A stretch of 64,000 nucleotides of DNA from Thermoplasmata archaeon. Its GTDB lineage: Archaea; Thermoplasmatota; Thermoplasmata; Thermoplasmatales; GCA-001856825. How positions within the stretch are numbered: position 1 is the first letter of the stretch; every line of letters starts with the position of its first letter. The DNA lies in assembly GCA_021792255.1 (NCBI GenBank), contig JAJYUZ010000003.1, positions 201,405 through 265,404 on the forward strand, written 5' to 3'. Both the position numbers and the translations under genes were made by a program. The notes beneath the pieces were generated by a model. That model was not told the origin of the DNA. It was given only the letters and a program-made list of their open reading frames with translations, and did no database searches. Positions 51,488-59,446 of the stretch are shown piece after piece.

Positions 51488-52501
51488 TCATTTAACCTTT
51501 TCAACCCTTTCTGCTAAATAGAGGATGTCTTTGATTTTGAATACGAAAATCTGCTTCTCGCCTTGAAGGTCCTTTTCAAGAACTCTTCTCATCTCATAAT
51601 ACTGAGAGGGATCGACCGAGTACCTGATAAAGACGCTCTTAGCATTCAGATCTAGTAGTCTCCTTCTTAACTCTTGGATGCTCCTCGCACTCTCTAAGAG
51701 TGAGTACGATTTTATGAGAAACGGGTTCTCGATGAGCTTATCGGATGTCAGCAGCGTCTTTTGCCTGTCTTGATGCAGTAAACTCAGTCGATCATCTTCT
51801 CGTAGATATTCTGGTACTAGGTCAGAATTAGAGAGGGAACCATCCAGATCGTAGATCCATTTTGAGGGTCGATCCACGATTTCAACTTTCCTCGTCAGGT
51901 CTTTGTCGCCTACAACTCTCGTCTTTGAAGGAAGGGTGATCGCGCTCCTTTCGAATCTCTTGGCTCCTCCAAGATAAACGCTCAATCTCTTTAGTTCTCC
52001 TTGAAGTGAAATATACTCGAGTTCCCAAGTGCTTGGGATGAGGCTAGGAGACATAGAAGCTGGAAGATCAAATGATACGTTGTCGGACTTATACAACTTC
52101 AGTATTTCCATCGGATTGGGTGATAAATCTGAAAACGACCACCTATCCGCTGACTTTTGTCTGGATGGATCGGAGTGGACTACTTCCACATCTCCTATCA
52201 TCTCTACGGTGGATTTGTCAAGTGCATTTGAGGCTATAAACTCGATATTGGTGAGCCCCATTATTCCTGCGTTCTTTCTGCACGCTTCAATTCTCTCTGA
52301 ATTGTTCTCAACGACCACCACTCTCTTCGAAACGAGTGCGAAGTTCAACGATTGGATTCCGATTCCAGCACCTAGATCTGCAATGCTATCCGCCTTCAGT
52401 CTCTCCGCCTTGTATTCTGCAATTAGGGGAGGTGTGCTCATCCTGAATCCCTCACTATCGTATAGCAGCTTTTCGTCGAGCCTCTTCTTGACTTCAGTCA
52501 T
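51488..52501 (-). CDS. Class I methyltransferase with THUMP-like C-terminal domain
   Basis: A 337-residue SAM-dependent methyltransferase. Motif I is IADLGAGIGIQSLNFAL (about residues 40-56), followed by VVVVENNSERIEACRKNAGIMGL and a DPSR motif (VEVVHSDPSRQKSADRWSFSDLSPNPMEIL, about 127-156) typical of the THUMP-like methyltransferase family. The C-terminal region (after about 240) fits the THUMP-like domain. An RNA or nucleotide substrate is plausible but unproved. It overlaps no gene and follows the hemerythrin gene direction. Confidence 0.78.
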   Translation of the reverse strand: MTEVKKRLDEKLLYDSEGFRMSTPPLIAEYKAERLKADSIADLGAGIGIQSLNFALVSKRVVVVENNSERIEACRKNAGIMGLTNIEFIASNALDKSTVEMIGDVEVVHSDPSRQKSADRWSFSDLSPNPMEILKLYKSDNVSFDLPASMSPSLIPSTWELEYISLQGELKRLSVYLGGAKRFERSAITLPSKTRVVGDKDLTRKVEIVDRPSKWIYDLDGSLSNSDLVPEYLREDDRLSLLHQDRQKTLLTSDKLIENPFLIKSYSLLESARSIQELRRRLLDLNAKSVFIRYSVDPSQYYEMRRVLEKDLQGEKQIFVFKIKDILYLAERVEKVK

Positions 52502-52609
52502 ATAAGGTCCCTGCGATAAGGCGGTCAGATGAAATTTTCAATCCTTCGGAAACGTAGTTACAGCATAGAAAACTGATTTGAACGGTGCGATAGACGGCGG
52601 ACAGTTCAG

Positions 52610-53200
52610 TCACTTTTCATCCTTATTATTTTCCTCTCCTATCATTCCTGTGACCTTCACGAATCCTTCTGAGATTGAATCCTTCATATCTTTTACGCCA
52701 TACGTCTTGAGGAAGCACTTGATCGCATCAGCGGTTATCCTTGAGGCCGCAAGACTGTATCCCGTGCCCATAAGAAGTAGTTCCACTTCATTTCCATCGT
52801 TCTTGAGCTCCATTCTGGTCAGCGGGCTAAATAGAGAATACTCTTTGAATTCTTGAGATAAATTATTGATGTCAGGTATTGCGCTCTTTATTACCTCTCC
52901 AGCTATTCTACCAGCCTCGCACCACAAATCCATCACTTTGTTTTCGGAGGCATCAAGAGCCAAGTTAAGAGTTGCATCGAGGAGCAGGTTCGGAACCGGG
53001 ACAGCGTTGAGCGACTTGGATACCTCTTGGTACTTTAACAATCTCATCAGTTGGTTTCTAGATAATCCCATGCCTTTGAGGTGTAGATAAAGGTCCACAG
53101 ATTCCGTAATTACAGAGCTTATGGTTTTCCCATCTGCATCTGCGGATTCCTGAATCTTCTTAGCCATCTCGTTAGTAAGGGAGACATTGAGCCTAGCCAT
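52610..53200 (-). CDS. Ribbon-helix-helix DNA-binding protein
   Basis: A 196-residue regulator. Residues 1-45 form a ribbon-helix-helix domain (ARLNVSLTNEMAKKIQESADADGKTISSVITESVDLYL), and the rest is an effector or oligomerisation domain of unknown type with paired helices and strands (VPVPNLLLDATLNLALD; EVELLLMGTGYSLAASRITADAIK). A TTTATACTT box lies about 25 bases upstream of the ATG, flanked by a short inverted repeat that may be its own operator. Confidence 0.75.
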   Translation of the reverse strand: MARLNVSLTNEMAKKIQESADADGKTISSVITESVDLYLHLKGMGLSRNQLMRLLKYQEVSKSLNAVPVPNLLLDATLNLALDASENKVMDLWCEAGRIAGEVIKSAIPDINNLSQEFKEYSLFSPLTRMELKNDGNEVELLLMGTGYSLAASRITADAIKCFLKTYGVKDMKDSISEGFVKVTGMIGEENNKDEK

Positions 53201-53208
53201 TGACGCTT

Positions 53209-53238
53209 GTGAATAACTAGAAGTATAAATGTGTTCAC
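53209..53238. promoter_or_regulatory. Inverted repeat around the TATA box of the RHH gene
   Basis: GTGAA (53209-53213) and TTCAC (53234-53238) flank a TTTATACTT TATA box (minus strand, about 53221-53229). The placement around the promoter of a ribbon-helix-helix gene suggests self-repression. The arms are only 5 bases, so chance is possible. Confidence 0.4.
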
Positions 53239-53310
53239 TTGGGCAAAGATGTGTCCTGAAGTGTCTGATAAGAGAAATAGACTGCAGTAATCTTGAATTG
53301 GTGACCTAAA

Positions 53311-53907
53311 ATGGCGTGGTTATTTACAGACCCATTGGCTGCGAATCTTTTCGTGGTAGGAATAATGTTTTTTGGCTTTGGATCTTATGCAGTCTACAGG
53401 TTCCTATTAAACAAGAACAATACGGAGGTGAATACTGGCTTTGCCTACTTTCTCATAGGAACCGGAGCATACGCTCTGCTTTATGGATTGCTTTACAGTA
53501 TTATCGTCCCATCACCTTTCACCGTAGCTGACGGAGAACTTTTCGGAGACCCCCTTGTATTCCTTGGAATTGTTTCAATCATAACCGGAATCATTTTGAT
53601 AAAGCACGTTTCGCTGAGCTTCGCAAGCATATTTGCTTTCTTCGCTGGAATCTTTGGAATAACGTACGGCGTGGACGGATACAAACTCGGAATGTCTAGT
53701 CCCTTAGTGCTGTTACTGATGTACGTTGGCGCTGGAATAGGCGGTATACTGGTGGTTCCTCTCGTACTGACTCCCAACAGGAAGGTAGTGGCAGTCACTG
53801 CAATAATAGCTGCAATAGCCTTCTTTGGAGTTGCGGTCCTGACGCTCTACGTTGGCACGACGGCAATTGGGGGACATCTCGTAGACTTCGCTAAAGCAAG
53901 GGCCTAA
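53311..53907 (+). CDS. Membrane protein, DUF981-like
   Basis: A 198-residue protein with about six transmembrane spans evenly spaced from residue 10 to 190 and few charges. Features such as FGFGSYAVYRFLLNKN, a short extracellular VPSPFTVADGELFGDPLVFLGIVSI loop and MYVGAGIGGILVVPLVLTPNR agree with the DUF981 family of small archaeal membrane proteins, and some resemblance to AmiS/UreI channels exists. Function is unknown. A run of T follows the stop (53909-53925). Confidence 0.65.
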   Translation: MAWLFTDPLAANLFVVGIMFFGFGSYAVYRFLLNKNNTEVNTGFAYFLIGTGAYALLYGLLYSIIVPSPFTVADGELFGDPLVFLGIVSIITGIILIKHVSLSFASIFAFFAGIFGITYGVDGYKLGMSSPLVLLLMYVGAGIGGILVVPLVLTPNRKVVAVTAIIAAIAFFGVAVLTLYVGTTAIGGHLVDFAKARA

Positions 53908-53908
53908 A

Positions 53909-53925
53909 CTTTTTTTTATTTTTTT
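53909..53925 (+). terminator. T-rich terminator between DUF981-like gene and zinc-ribbon gene
   Basis: CTTTTTTTTATTTTTTT directly after the upstream stop codon and ending at the next ATG. It is a good archaeal termination signal for the membrane-protein gene; readthrough would reach the zinc-ribbon gene. Confidence 0.45.
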
Positions 53926-54108
53926 ATGAAAACTCTGCTGGTCTCCTGTCCAAATTGCGGATCTAAGGATTTTGTAGTACGGGAACCAGCAGCAATTACT
54001 TATGAATGCTTTGTTCGGGTTCCATTTATCTGCAAAGGATGCGGCTACAAGGGTGACATAAAGGTCCTGAAAGAACGAGATAACGAAATAGAAGTAGTAA
54101 TAGAGTAG
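53926..54108 (+). CDS. Small zinc-ribbon protein
   Basis: A 60-residue protein with two CxxC pairs, CPNCGSKDF at the N-terminus and CKGCGYKGD near residue 37, forming one zinc ribbon. A third cysteine (ECFVRVPF) lies between. Small zinc ribbons of this kind are frequent in archaea and of unknown role. It begins only 18 bases after the DUF981-like gene, so the pair may share a transcript. Confidence 0.7.
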   Translation: MKTLLVSCPNCGSKDFVVREPAAITYECFVRVPFICKGCGYKGDIKVLKERDNEIEVVIE

Positions 54109-54201
54109 ACAGAAGTTCACTCTTCCTGGTAATGAAGACAAATTTTGGTTTGTTGAGAACTTTACCGAAAAATTTATCCTAAAGTAGAGCTAAACTAATG
54201 T

Positions 54202-55596
54202 GTGTTTCTAAAGAAAGTGCAGATTTTCGTCGTTTTGATGATCGTCTTACTTTCTTCGGTGACATTTCTGGATTCTGCAATAAAAAATTCTCCGACAACG
54301 AATGTTATACAGCAGGATCCTATCATCGCCAGACCCCCGTTGGGAAGTTTTGCGTTCTTGTCTGAGTTTGGATCAGGCGGTACTTACTCGAACTACGGTT
54401 GGTCGCTCATAGATAAAGGCTCGGCTCCGCCTATAACGAATTCTCCTAACTATTTCGGCGAACCTTCTCTGAACGTTACGAACGGCACTACTCTTTTTTC
54501 GGACAGGAATATCACAAAGGGAGATCGATCTGTTTCGTTCCAATTCGCGATAAATGCAAGAGATGGAAATGGCTCATTTACCGTGACGAATGGTTCCGGG
54601 AAAGAAATAGCGACTATTCGCGTGTGGGGTAACAATGTATCGGTTCGTACTGCAGATGAAAATGCTTCCGTTAACGGAACCGCACCAGTGACCCCAAACG
54701 GCACTGGCTGGATCCTCATCACTGGCAATCTGTTTAATGAGAGCGGTGGAAACGGATCTGGATGGAAGCTGGAAGTTTTCGTAGACAGGACCATATCGGT
54801 TTTCGCGAACATCAGTGCGCCGGTGGGATATTCGTACAGTGGGCTTGAAATCTCGTGTGTCCGGGGAAGTGTATTTTTCACCGACATAATCTTTTCTAGT
54901 TATAACATGGCAGTGTTCCTGCCAGGTTATAACAACATGGAAGGATATGGTCAGGGATCAGGGTTTTTGGTAAATCTCCTGCAGCCATTCACCATTCTTC
55001 ATGCAGATTTCGTTCTCTACAATTGGTCTGTCGCTAGATACTCAACACTGAGTTTTCAGATAAACGCTATGAATTTGATTGCTGCGGAGAATCAAACGGC
55101 GAAAGGTTTCTTTCAACTAGGAATCGATCTTGACCCCAATGGAAAAATAGCCCCGTGGTACGTTGGAGGAAATAATGCAATCGCGGTCTATTTCAAGAAT
55201 TACATAGGTCCAGATTTTATGCCCGGGTTTAATACGCCCAGTGGAACTGTTCTGGGGCTCACCATTCAGTACCTCCCTCTAGAAAAGATAATATTTTTCC
55301 AGATTGTCGACTACAACAAAACGGGAGAAACCAGGTTTTGTAATGCAAGCGTGTCCTATAGTGGTCCCGAATTTTATGCCGCTTACACGCAGCTTGAGAC
55401 CACATCCTTGGATGAATCTCAGCTTAACGGTTACCGCTTCAATGGAAGCGTATTCGATATTACGCACGGGTCAGATTTCTCGAGCATGACCCCATTTAAT
55501 AGCAGCTACATGTTGCCCTTTTCGATTGATACACCGGTCACTTGGTCTCTCACCTATTACAACAATTATGTGTCTGGCTACAATCAGGTTGATTAA
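54202..55596 (+). CDS. Secreted glycoprotein-like hypothetical protein
   Basis: A 464-residue extracellular protein. The signal peptide is FLKKVQIFVVLMIVLLSSVTFLDSA. The mature part is beta-rich, nearly without lysine/arginine clusters, and holds more than ten N-x-S/T sequons (NVTNGT, NITKGD, NGSGKE and others), so it is probably N-glycosylated. No membrane anchor is present at the C-terminus. The pattern suggests a jelly-roll or concanavalin-like fold, but I do not recognise a family. Start is GTG at 54202. Confidence 0.7.
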   Translation: MFLKKVQIFVVLMIVLLSSVTFLDSAIKNSPTTNVIQQDPIIARPPLGSFAFLSEFGSGGTYSNYGWSLIDKGSAPPITNSPNYFGEPSLNVTNGTTLFSDRNITKGDRSVSFQFAINARDGNGSFTVTNGSGKEIATIRVWGNNVSVRTADENASVNGTAPVTPNGTGWILITGNLFNESGGNGSGWKLEVFVDRTISVFANISAPVGYSYSGLEISCVRGSVFFTDIIFSSYNMAVFLPGYNNMEGYGQGSGFLVNLLQPFTILHADFVLYNWSVARYSTLSFQINAMNLIAAENQTAKGFFQLGIDLDPNGKIAPWYVGGNNAIAVYFKNYIGPDFMPGFNTPSGTVLGLTIQYLPLEKIIFFQIVDYNKTGETRFCNASVSYSGPEFYAAYTQLETTSLDESQLNGYRFNGSVFDITHGSDFSSMTPFNSSYMLPFSIDTPVTWSLTYYNNYVSGYNQVD

Positions 55597-55630
55597 CAGA
55601 GCGAAATTCTGAAGGTAAATCGGTCCTCTT

Positions 55631-56257
55631 TTATGCCACTGGACCCTGATTACTCAGTTCCTTCTTGAAATCGCTCATCAGCTCTTTTATATTTACGATC
55701 TCGTATCTCACCCTCTTGTTAGAGATAGCGTCTCTGACCAGCCTTTCCCTCTTTATGAGACCCGAGCTCTCCCCACTCTTTATTTCCAGAAAAATGACCT
55801 CCATCTCTTCCGTTTCGTCACTCAGCCCTCTGAAAGCTATGAAATCAACCGGAGTACCCAAGTGTCTGAAATCCTTAAGGTTGACACCAAATCTGTTTGA
55901 AAGAAGTACGGGAGAAAACTCTTCACCTATTTTGCCAAGCAGGGTGTTTATGGACTTTTGAATTGCATCCTCTCTGATCTTTTTCTCTTCCTGTTTCTTC
56001 CAGGACTCAAGCTGTACCTGATAGTCCTTCCTGACCGTGTCATTAATCTGGGTTCTCATAACATTGACGCTGGTTTCGGTCCATTGATTGAAGAGCTTTT
56101 GCGCTAATTCCTGGGCCGATTTTTGTCCTGTCAATCTTTCCCTCTCGATGAGTACTCTCAGTCTCGAGATTCTCCTTTCAAATATGAAACTGATAATCAG
56201 AATTATTACTGCGGAAACAAGAAGCAGTCCTATTATCAGAGTGTCTGATAATGTCAT
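55631..56257 (-). CDS. Membrane-anchored Holliday junction resolvase-like endonuclease
   Basis: A 208-residue protein with an N-terminal transmembrane helix (TLIIGLLLVSAVIILIISFIF), a basic linker, and a C-terminal PD-(D/E)xK nuclease-like domain: FRHLGTPVDFIAFRGL with the acidic residue and VIFLEIKSGESSGL with ExK (about residues 155-169). This matches the Endonuc_Holl family. Such membrane-tethered nuclease-like proteins occur in Thermoplasmatales and others; activity has not been shown to my knowledge. Confidence 0.8.
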   Translation of the reverse strand: MTLSDTLIIGLLLVSAVIILIISFIFERRISRLRVLIERERLTGQKSAQELAQKLFNQWTETSVNVMRTQINDTVRKDYQVQLESWKKQEEKKIREDAIQKSINTLLGKIGEEFSPVLLSNRFGVNLKDFRHLGTPVDFIAFRGLSDETEEMEVIFLEIKSGESSGLIKRERLVRDAISNKRVRYEIVNIKELMSDFKKELSNQGPVA

Positions 56258-56376
56258 CTGAGATTATCATCATCAGACCTAAAAAGATTTAACTATAATG
56301 CAGCCAAGGGAGGAATTCCTTTGATGACAGGTATCCAGAGATTCCTGACATATCTGTTCTTCAAAAGGCGTGAACG

Positions 56377-56742
56377 TTAAGATGTTACACTGGCCATTAC
56401 TGGCGAAATGTCCATGTATATTCTGTAGTCTTCTATCATATTCTCTCTGTACTTCAGGACACTGACAACTGGAATGGAAATTACTCTCCCATCCTTCATG
56501 GTGTAGTTTGCGACCGCCTCGACAGCATATCCATTTCCTTGCACATAGACCCCCTTGATATCGTGTCTAAGTCCATTTATCTTCGAGAAAAGATAGTTCA
56601 GTCCAGAAATTAATGCATCTCTTCCTGTCCATAGATCATTATTAGAAAATCGAAATTTCACATCGATAGTCATGAGTTCAGAAAATTCAACTGCATTCAT
56701 TTTGTCTGCAGTCCTAAAGACTTCTTCCACATTTTTGGTCAT
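56377..56742 (-). CDS. NTF2/SnoaL-like fold protein
   Basis: A 121-residue cone-shaped alpha+beta protein of the SnoaL/NTF2-like kind. Features: an N-terminal helix pair (VEEVFRTADKMNAVEFSELM), VKFRFSNNDLWTGRDALISGLNYLFSKI and three long C-terminal strands ending DYRIYMDISPVMA. Members act as ketosteroid-isomerase-like enzymes or binding proteins. No partner is obvious. Confidence 0.72.
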   Translation of the reverse strand: MTKNVEEVFRTADKMNAVEFSELMTIDVKFRFSNNDLWTGRDALISGLNYLFSKINGLRHDIKGVYVQGNGYAVEAVANYTMKDGRVISIPVVSVLKYRENMIEDYRIYMDISPVMASVTS

Positions 56743-56840
56743 ATTTCCGATATCGCGATGGTGACTAAATTAGTTTCTTTTCCACACAATCACCTACCGT
56801 ACATCGACTCTGTACAACTTTACCGCCATCCGACCTGTTT

Positions 56841-57190
56841 TCACTTCGTTGCAATGACATCTATTTCCACCAAAATATCGTTGTTTGCAAATCCCGATAC
56901 TATTGTTGTTCTTGCAGGTGGGTCCGTCGCGAAGTACCTAGAATAAAGTTCGTTCATTTTCTGAAAGTCTTCACTCTTGGAGAGTTGGACTGTCACCTTG
57001 ACCACGTTCTTCAGAGTAAGTTCTCCGATCTCAAGGATTTTTGCACCTTCACCATTTCATTTCCAAACTGTTCCTCAAGGTTTGCGGCCCTGTTAGATAC
57101 CATACTACCTGTCCTGAGAGATACATAAAATTACCAGTGGCTACCGCATGGAAATAAGGTCCTGCATTGGCGATGTCTGAAACATTTATG
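56841..57190 (-). pseudogene. ridA: ridA (YjgF/UK114 family) remnant
   Basis: On the minus strand the whole RidA protein can be followed in pieces. From 57190 one frame reads NVSDIANAGPYFHAVATGNFMYLSGQ, another continues NRAANLEEQFGNEMVKVQK, a third gives LKNVVKVTVQLSKSEDFQKM and on through NELYSRYFATDPPARTTIV to the stop TCA at 56841-56843. At least two frameshifts and the lack of a start codon make it non-functional. RidA removes reactive enamine intermediates. The order of domains is undisturbed, so decay is by small changes only. Confidence 0.9.
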
Positions 57191-57254
57191 TTTATGCATA
57201 CCCATAAGTCAGGTCCCGAAATTTAAGATTTTATTGATTTTGATATTTCTGTTT

Positions 57255-57417
57255 TCAATCGAGATTTTTTGACAGGAGTTTCTCGACAATTGTTACGTCC
57301 TTCCATTCTCCATCAAGTTTACCGTGTTTTTAGTAGGTTCCAACTTCCCTGAATCCGACTTTCCTGAGAAGTGAACGACTTGCTGCATTTTCTACAAAGA
57401 CTCTGGAAACAAGCTTC
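57255..57417 (-). pseudogene. GNAT (phosphinothricin acetyltransferase-like) C-terminal remnant
   Basis: The minus strand encodes the last 50 or so codons of a Pat/Bar-type N-acetyltransferase: KLVSRVFVENAASRSLLRKV, then GFREVGTY, an in-frame TAA (57330-57332), then KHGKLDGEWKDVTIVEKLL. The sequence ends abruptly near 57417, where DNA of the integrative element begins. The N-terminal part is not found beyond the tRNA-Pro either, so it was lost. Confidence 0.85.
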
Positions 57418-57670
57418 CACGGAACAGCCCAAGAATCAACCTGCACAGCAGAAACCAGTCCAGCCTCAGGGTGGCTGGAAATCCGAGGTTCTTAGGCTTC
57501 TCAACGAGTTCCCGCAGAATCTTGAGAGGAAATCGCAGTCCAAGATCCAGATTGTGAGGGAGATTCCAAGAAGCGACTGGAACATTGTGAAGAAAGGTTT
57601 TGAGAAGGAAGGGTGGATATACGACTGGAAGGAGAAGGCCTTCTTGATCTCCGAGGAGATGAAGGCATGA
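57371..57670 (+). pseudogene. Left-truncated element protein fused to antisense GNAT sequence
   Basis: The ORF starts with GTG at 57371, but its first 15 or so codons are the complement of the GNAT remnant, so the original start of this element gene is gone. The authentic part reads EQPKNQPAQQKPVQPQGGW, then WKSEVLRLLNEFPQNLERKS and a winged-helix-like SDWNIVKKGFEKEGWIYDWKE near the end. Its stop overlaps the ATG of the next gene (ATGA at 57667). Function unknown; whether a protein is made is doubtful. Confidence 0.6.
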
Positions 57671-58257
57671 CAGAAGAAAATGAGACTGCAGCCACTTCAG
57701 GTATTTACTATCAAATATGCCAAGAACGCCAAGATGAATGGAACGGCAATGAACTTCCATCTCCTTATCAGTCTGGCCCTAATGTAGAGGAGGATAAGGA
57801 TGAAGTAAAGTCCAATGCAGGCGAAGAAACAAGGGACCGAGTACTTTATGTAAAAGAGAATCCAAGTATAGAAAGAGGGGTAGATGAAAAAGAAAATGAT
57901 GGGAAGCAACACGAGGATGAAGAAGTAGCCTGCAACGATCAAAGAGAAGGGCTGGAATCGGTTGCTCCCGACAAATTTAGCCCACCCTCTGCCCGGCTTC
58001 ACCAGAAGTCCAAGGTAGCCAATGACGAGACCGGTAATGAGGATGTAAAGAATCTCAATCCAGTTGCTGATAAATTCACTAGACATTTAAGGAATACCTT
58101 GGCAATATCATTTACAGCAGGTATAATAATTTCTTCGCTACTATCCACTCTCAGCTTCGATCTGGCCTTTATTGCTCTAGCTTCCGCTCTTGGCTTATCT
58201 GGTGGACTGATTCTTTCGGAAGTCCTGTTTCTTGAAATAATGGAGGAAAAGGCATGA
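57667..58257 (+). CDS. Element protein, acidic N-part with C-terminal membrane hairpin (uncertain)
   Basis: A 196-residue reading frame beginning at the ATGA shared with the gene to its left and ending in the ATGA shared with the gene to its right, which argues that it is translated. Residues 1-135 are hydrophilic and low in structure; the C-terminal 60 residues form two hydrophobic spans (AISFTAGIIISSLLSTLSF, AFIALASALGLSGGLILSEV). However, its hydrophilic part is the exact codon-by-codon complement of a convincing membrane-protein ORF on the minus strand (57697-58086). It uses CGN arginine codons, unusual here. Both may be real, or only one. Confidence 0.45.
   Translation: MTEENETAATSGIYYQICQERQDEWNGNELPSPYQSGPNVEEDKDEVKSNAGEETRDRVLYVKENPSIERGVDEKENDGKQHEDEEVACNDQREGLESVAPDKFSPPSARLHQKSKVANDETGNEDVKNLNPVADKFTRHLRNTLAISFTAGIIISSLLSTLSFDLAFIALASALGLSGGLILSEVLFLEIMEEKA
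57697..58086 (-). CDS. Possible four-helix membrane protein, antisense to 57667-58257
   Basis: A 129-residue ORF with about four transmembrane spans: IEILYILITGLVIGYLGLLV, FSLIVAGYFFILVLLPIIFF, IKYSVPCFFACIGLYFILIL, FIAVPFILAFLAYLIV, and basic residues at the loops (RARLIRRWK). Its codons look natural for this genome: arginine is mostly AGA/AGG and the third positions are C/T rich. It lies in register opposite the plus-strand ORF, so hydrophobic codons here complement hydrophilic ones there. No clear ribosome binding site is seen; an ATTATTATAC promoter-like box is 35-45 bases upstream of the ATG. Confidence 0.5.
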   Translation of the reverse strand: MSSEFISNWIEILYILITGLVIGYLGLLVKPGRGWAKFVGSNRFQPFSLIVAGYFFILVLLPIIFFFIYPSFYTWILFYIKYSVPCFFACIGLYFILILLYIRARLIRRWKFIAVPFILAFLAYLIVNT

Positions 58258-58871
58258 CACTCGAATCAGAAATCATTGAAATTTTCAGGACAAACAACCT
58301 GAGGCATCTGAGCGCAGTTGTCACTTCTGACGGGCTGATCAAGGTCTCGATACAGGAGAGGAAACCTCCCAGAGTCAAGGGATTCGATCCGGCAGCATAC
58401 TATAGAAACAACAAGGAAAAAATCAAGAAGTACCAGCACGAGTATTATCTGAGGAAGAGAGGGAAGAACCAGAAGACAAGTATTGTCTCCGGAGGGACTT
58501 ATGTTCCGACTCCTGAAGATCTTGCTAAGGCAATGGCATCTCTCTATTCTAAAGATGGAACTGCTCTCAAGGCAGATGAACTCAGGGACACAGCTCTGCA
58601 TGTGATGCAGTTCTTTGGGTTCGAGAGGGAGGTCGTTGGAAATCATCTGGAACCGGACGAGATATCGCTGATGTACCAGCTTGAGGACATCGGGCTGATA
58701 AGCACGAGAATAGAGGAACACAATCTCCTGGATGGGAAACCCTGGAGGGTCAACTACTTCATTCTCAATGTTGGGAAGATCAGGGAATATTCCTCAAAGA
58801 CAATTGAAGGAAATTCAGCTGATGCGTGCCAGGTCTACGAGAATCTTCCAGAGGAGATGTGGGCGAGATGA
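58254..58871 (+). CDS. Element protein, DUF6015-like winged-helix domain
   Basis: A 205-residue protein. Residues 44-70 (FDPAAYYRNNKEKIKKYQHEYYLRKRGK) form a basic helix of a kind common in virus and element proteins. Residues 85-175 (YVPTPEDLAKAMASLYSKDG, then DELRDTALHVMQFFGFEREVVGNHLEPDEISLMYQLEDIGLISTRI) resemble a DUF6015-type winged helix that I associate with Thermoplasmata. It ends PWRVNYFILNVGKIREY. Overlaps both neighbours by 4 bases. DNA binding and control of the element are likely. Confidence 0.65.
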   Translation: MTLESEIIEIFRTNNLRHLSAVVTSDGLIKVSIQERKPPRVKGFDPAAYYRNNKEKIKKYQHEYYLRKRGKNQKTSIVSGGTYVPTPEDLAKAMASLYSKDGTALKADELRDTALHVMQFFGFEREVVGNHLEPDEISLMYQLEDIGLISTRIEEHNLLDGKPWRVNYFILNVGKIREYSSKTIEGNSADACQVYENLPEEMWAR

Positions 58872-59032
58872 AGTATTTTTATTCAGATGCGTGCACCCAC
58901 AACCAGCACCCAATCTGCAAGGAGCAGGAATGCCAGTGCGGATGTCACTTCATTGCAAGAAACAACGGAATTACCCCGGAGGAGTGGAAATCCTACCAGG
59001 CCAGGGTCGCGAAAGCGGAGGAATCGCTATGA
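58868..59032 (+). CDS. Small cysteine/histidine-rich element protein
   Basis: A 54-residue protein starting at the ATGA shared with the preceding gene. Its N-half is a dense metal-binding stretch, CTHNQHPICKEQECQCGCHF, with five cysteines and three histidines, which could hold one or two zinc ions. The C-half is a short helix (PEEWKSYQARVAKAEE). The stop overlaps the next ATG. Probably a small zinc finger of the mobile element; function unknown. Confidence 0.6.
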   Translation: MKYFYSDACTHNQHPICKEQECQCGCHFIARNNGITPEEWKSYQARVAKAEESL

Positions 59033-59328
59033 GGTACAATTGCTCCCTTGACTTCGGGGCTCTGGAAATAGACGGGATCGAGGCAAACAGTAGGGAGGAA
59101 GCCAGGGAAATAGCTATGAGGTCCTTCAAGCCGGTGATCCTCGCCATTGATGAAACAAGCATCAAGGCAACTGCAGGAGAAAGGAAGAGAAGACCGATAA
59201 TAGTCACTGGCCCAAGCACACTTGAGCCTGCCAAAAGGAAGGAATCTTCCAAAGAGATTTTTGAACGCAGGGTCAAGCGTTGCAGGTTGGTTGCAAAGAA
59301 TGCTGAGCTGGAGACGGGAGTGAGGTGA
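59029..59328 (+). CDS. Element hypothetical protein
   Basis: A 99-residue protein of unknown family. The start ATG overlaps the preceding stop (ATGA). The N-terminus, RYNCSLDFGALEIDGIEANSREEAREIAMRSF, resembles small beta-beta-alpha domains found in phage and element proteins; the C-terminal half is basic and helical (AKRKESSKEIFERRVKRCRL). No catalytic motif is seen. Confidence 0.55.
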   Translation: MRYNCSLDFGALEIDGIEANSREEAREIAMRSFKPVILAIDETSIKATAGERKRRPIIVTGPSTLEPAKRKESSKEIFERRVKRCRLVAKNAELETGVR

Positions 59329-59332
59329 GACA

Positions 59333-59446
59333 ATGAGCATGGAGAGCATTTTTCCATTTATCAAGAAAGAGGCAGACGACCGGATCGACGGGGAGCCAAA
59401 CCTGCTGAGGTCACTGCTCAGGGTTATGGAGAGGGATGAGAGATGA
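59333..59446 (+). CDS. Very small element ORF (37 aa)
   Basis: A 37-codon ORF from ATG 59333 to TGA 59446, reading MSMESIFPFIKKEADDRIDG then EPNLLRSLLRVMERDER. It fits tightly between its neighbours: 4 bases after the preceding gene (with GAGGTGAG just before the ATG) and 4 bases overlapping the integrase start. The operon packing, rather than similarity, is the evidence that it is translated. Function unknown. Confidence 0.5.
   Translation: MSMESIFPFIKKEADDRIDGEPNLLRSLLRVMERDER

Noticed and set aside
56743-57417. Left attachment site (copy of the tRNA-Pro 3' end) for the integrative element
   Set aside because: No stretch resembling the tRNA 3' half was found near the left boundary, so no att site is annotated there.
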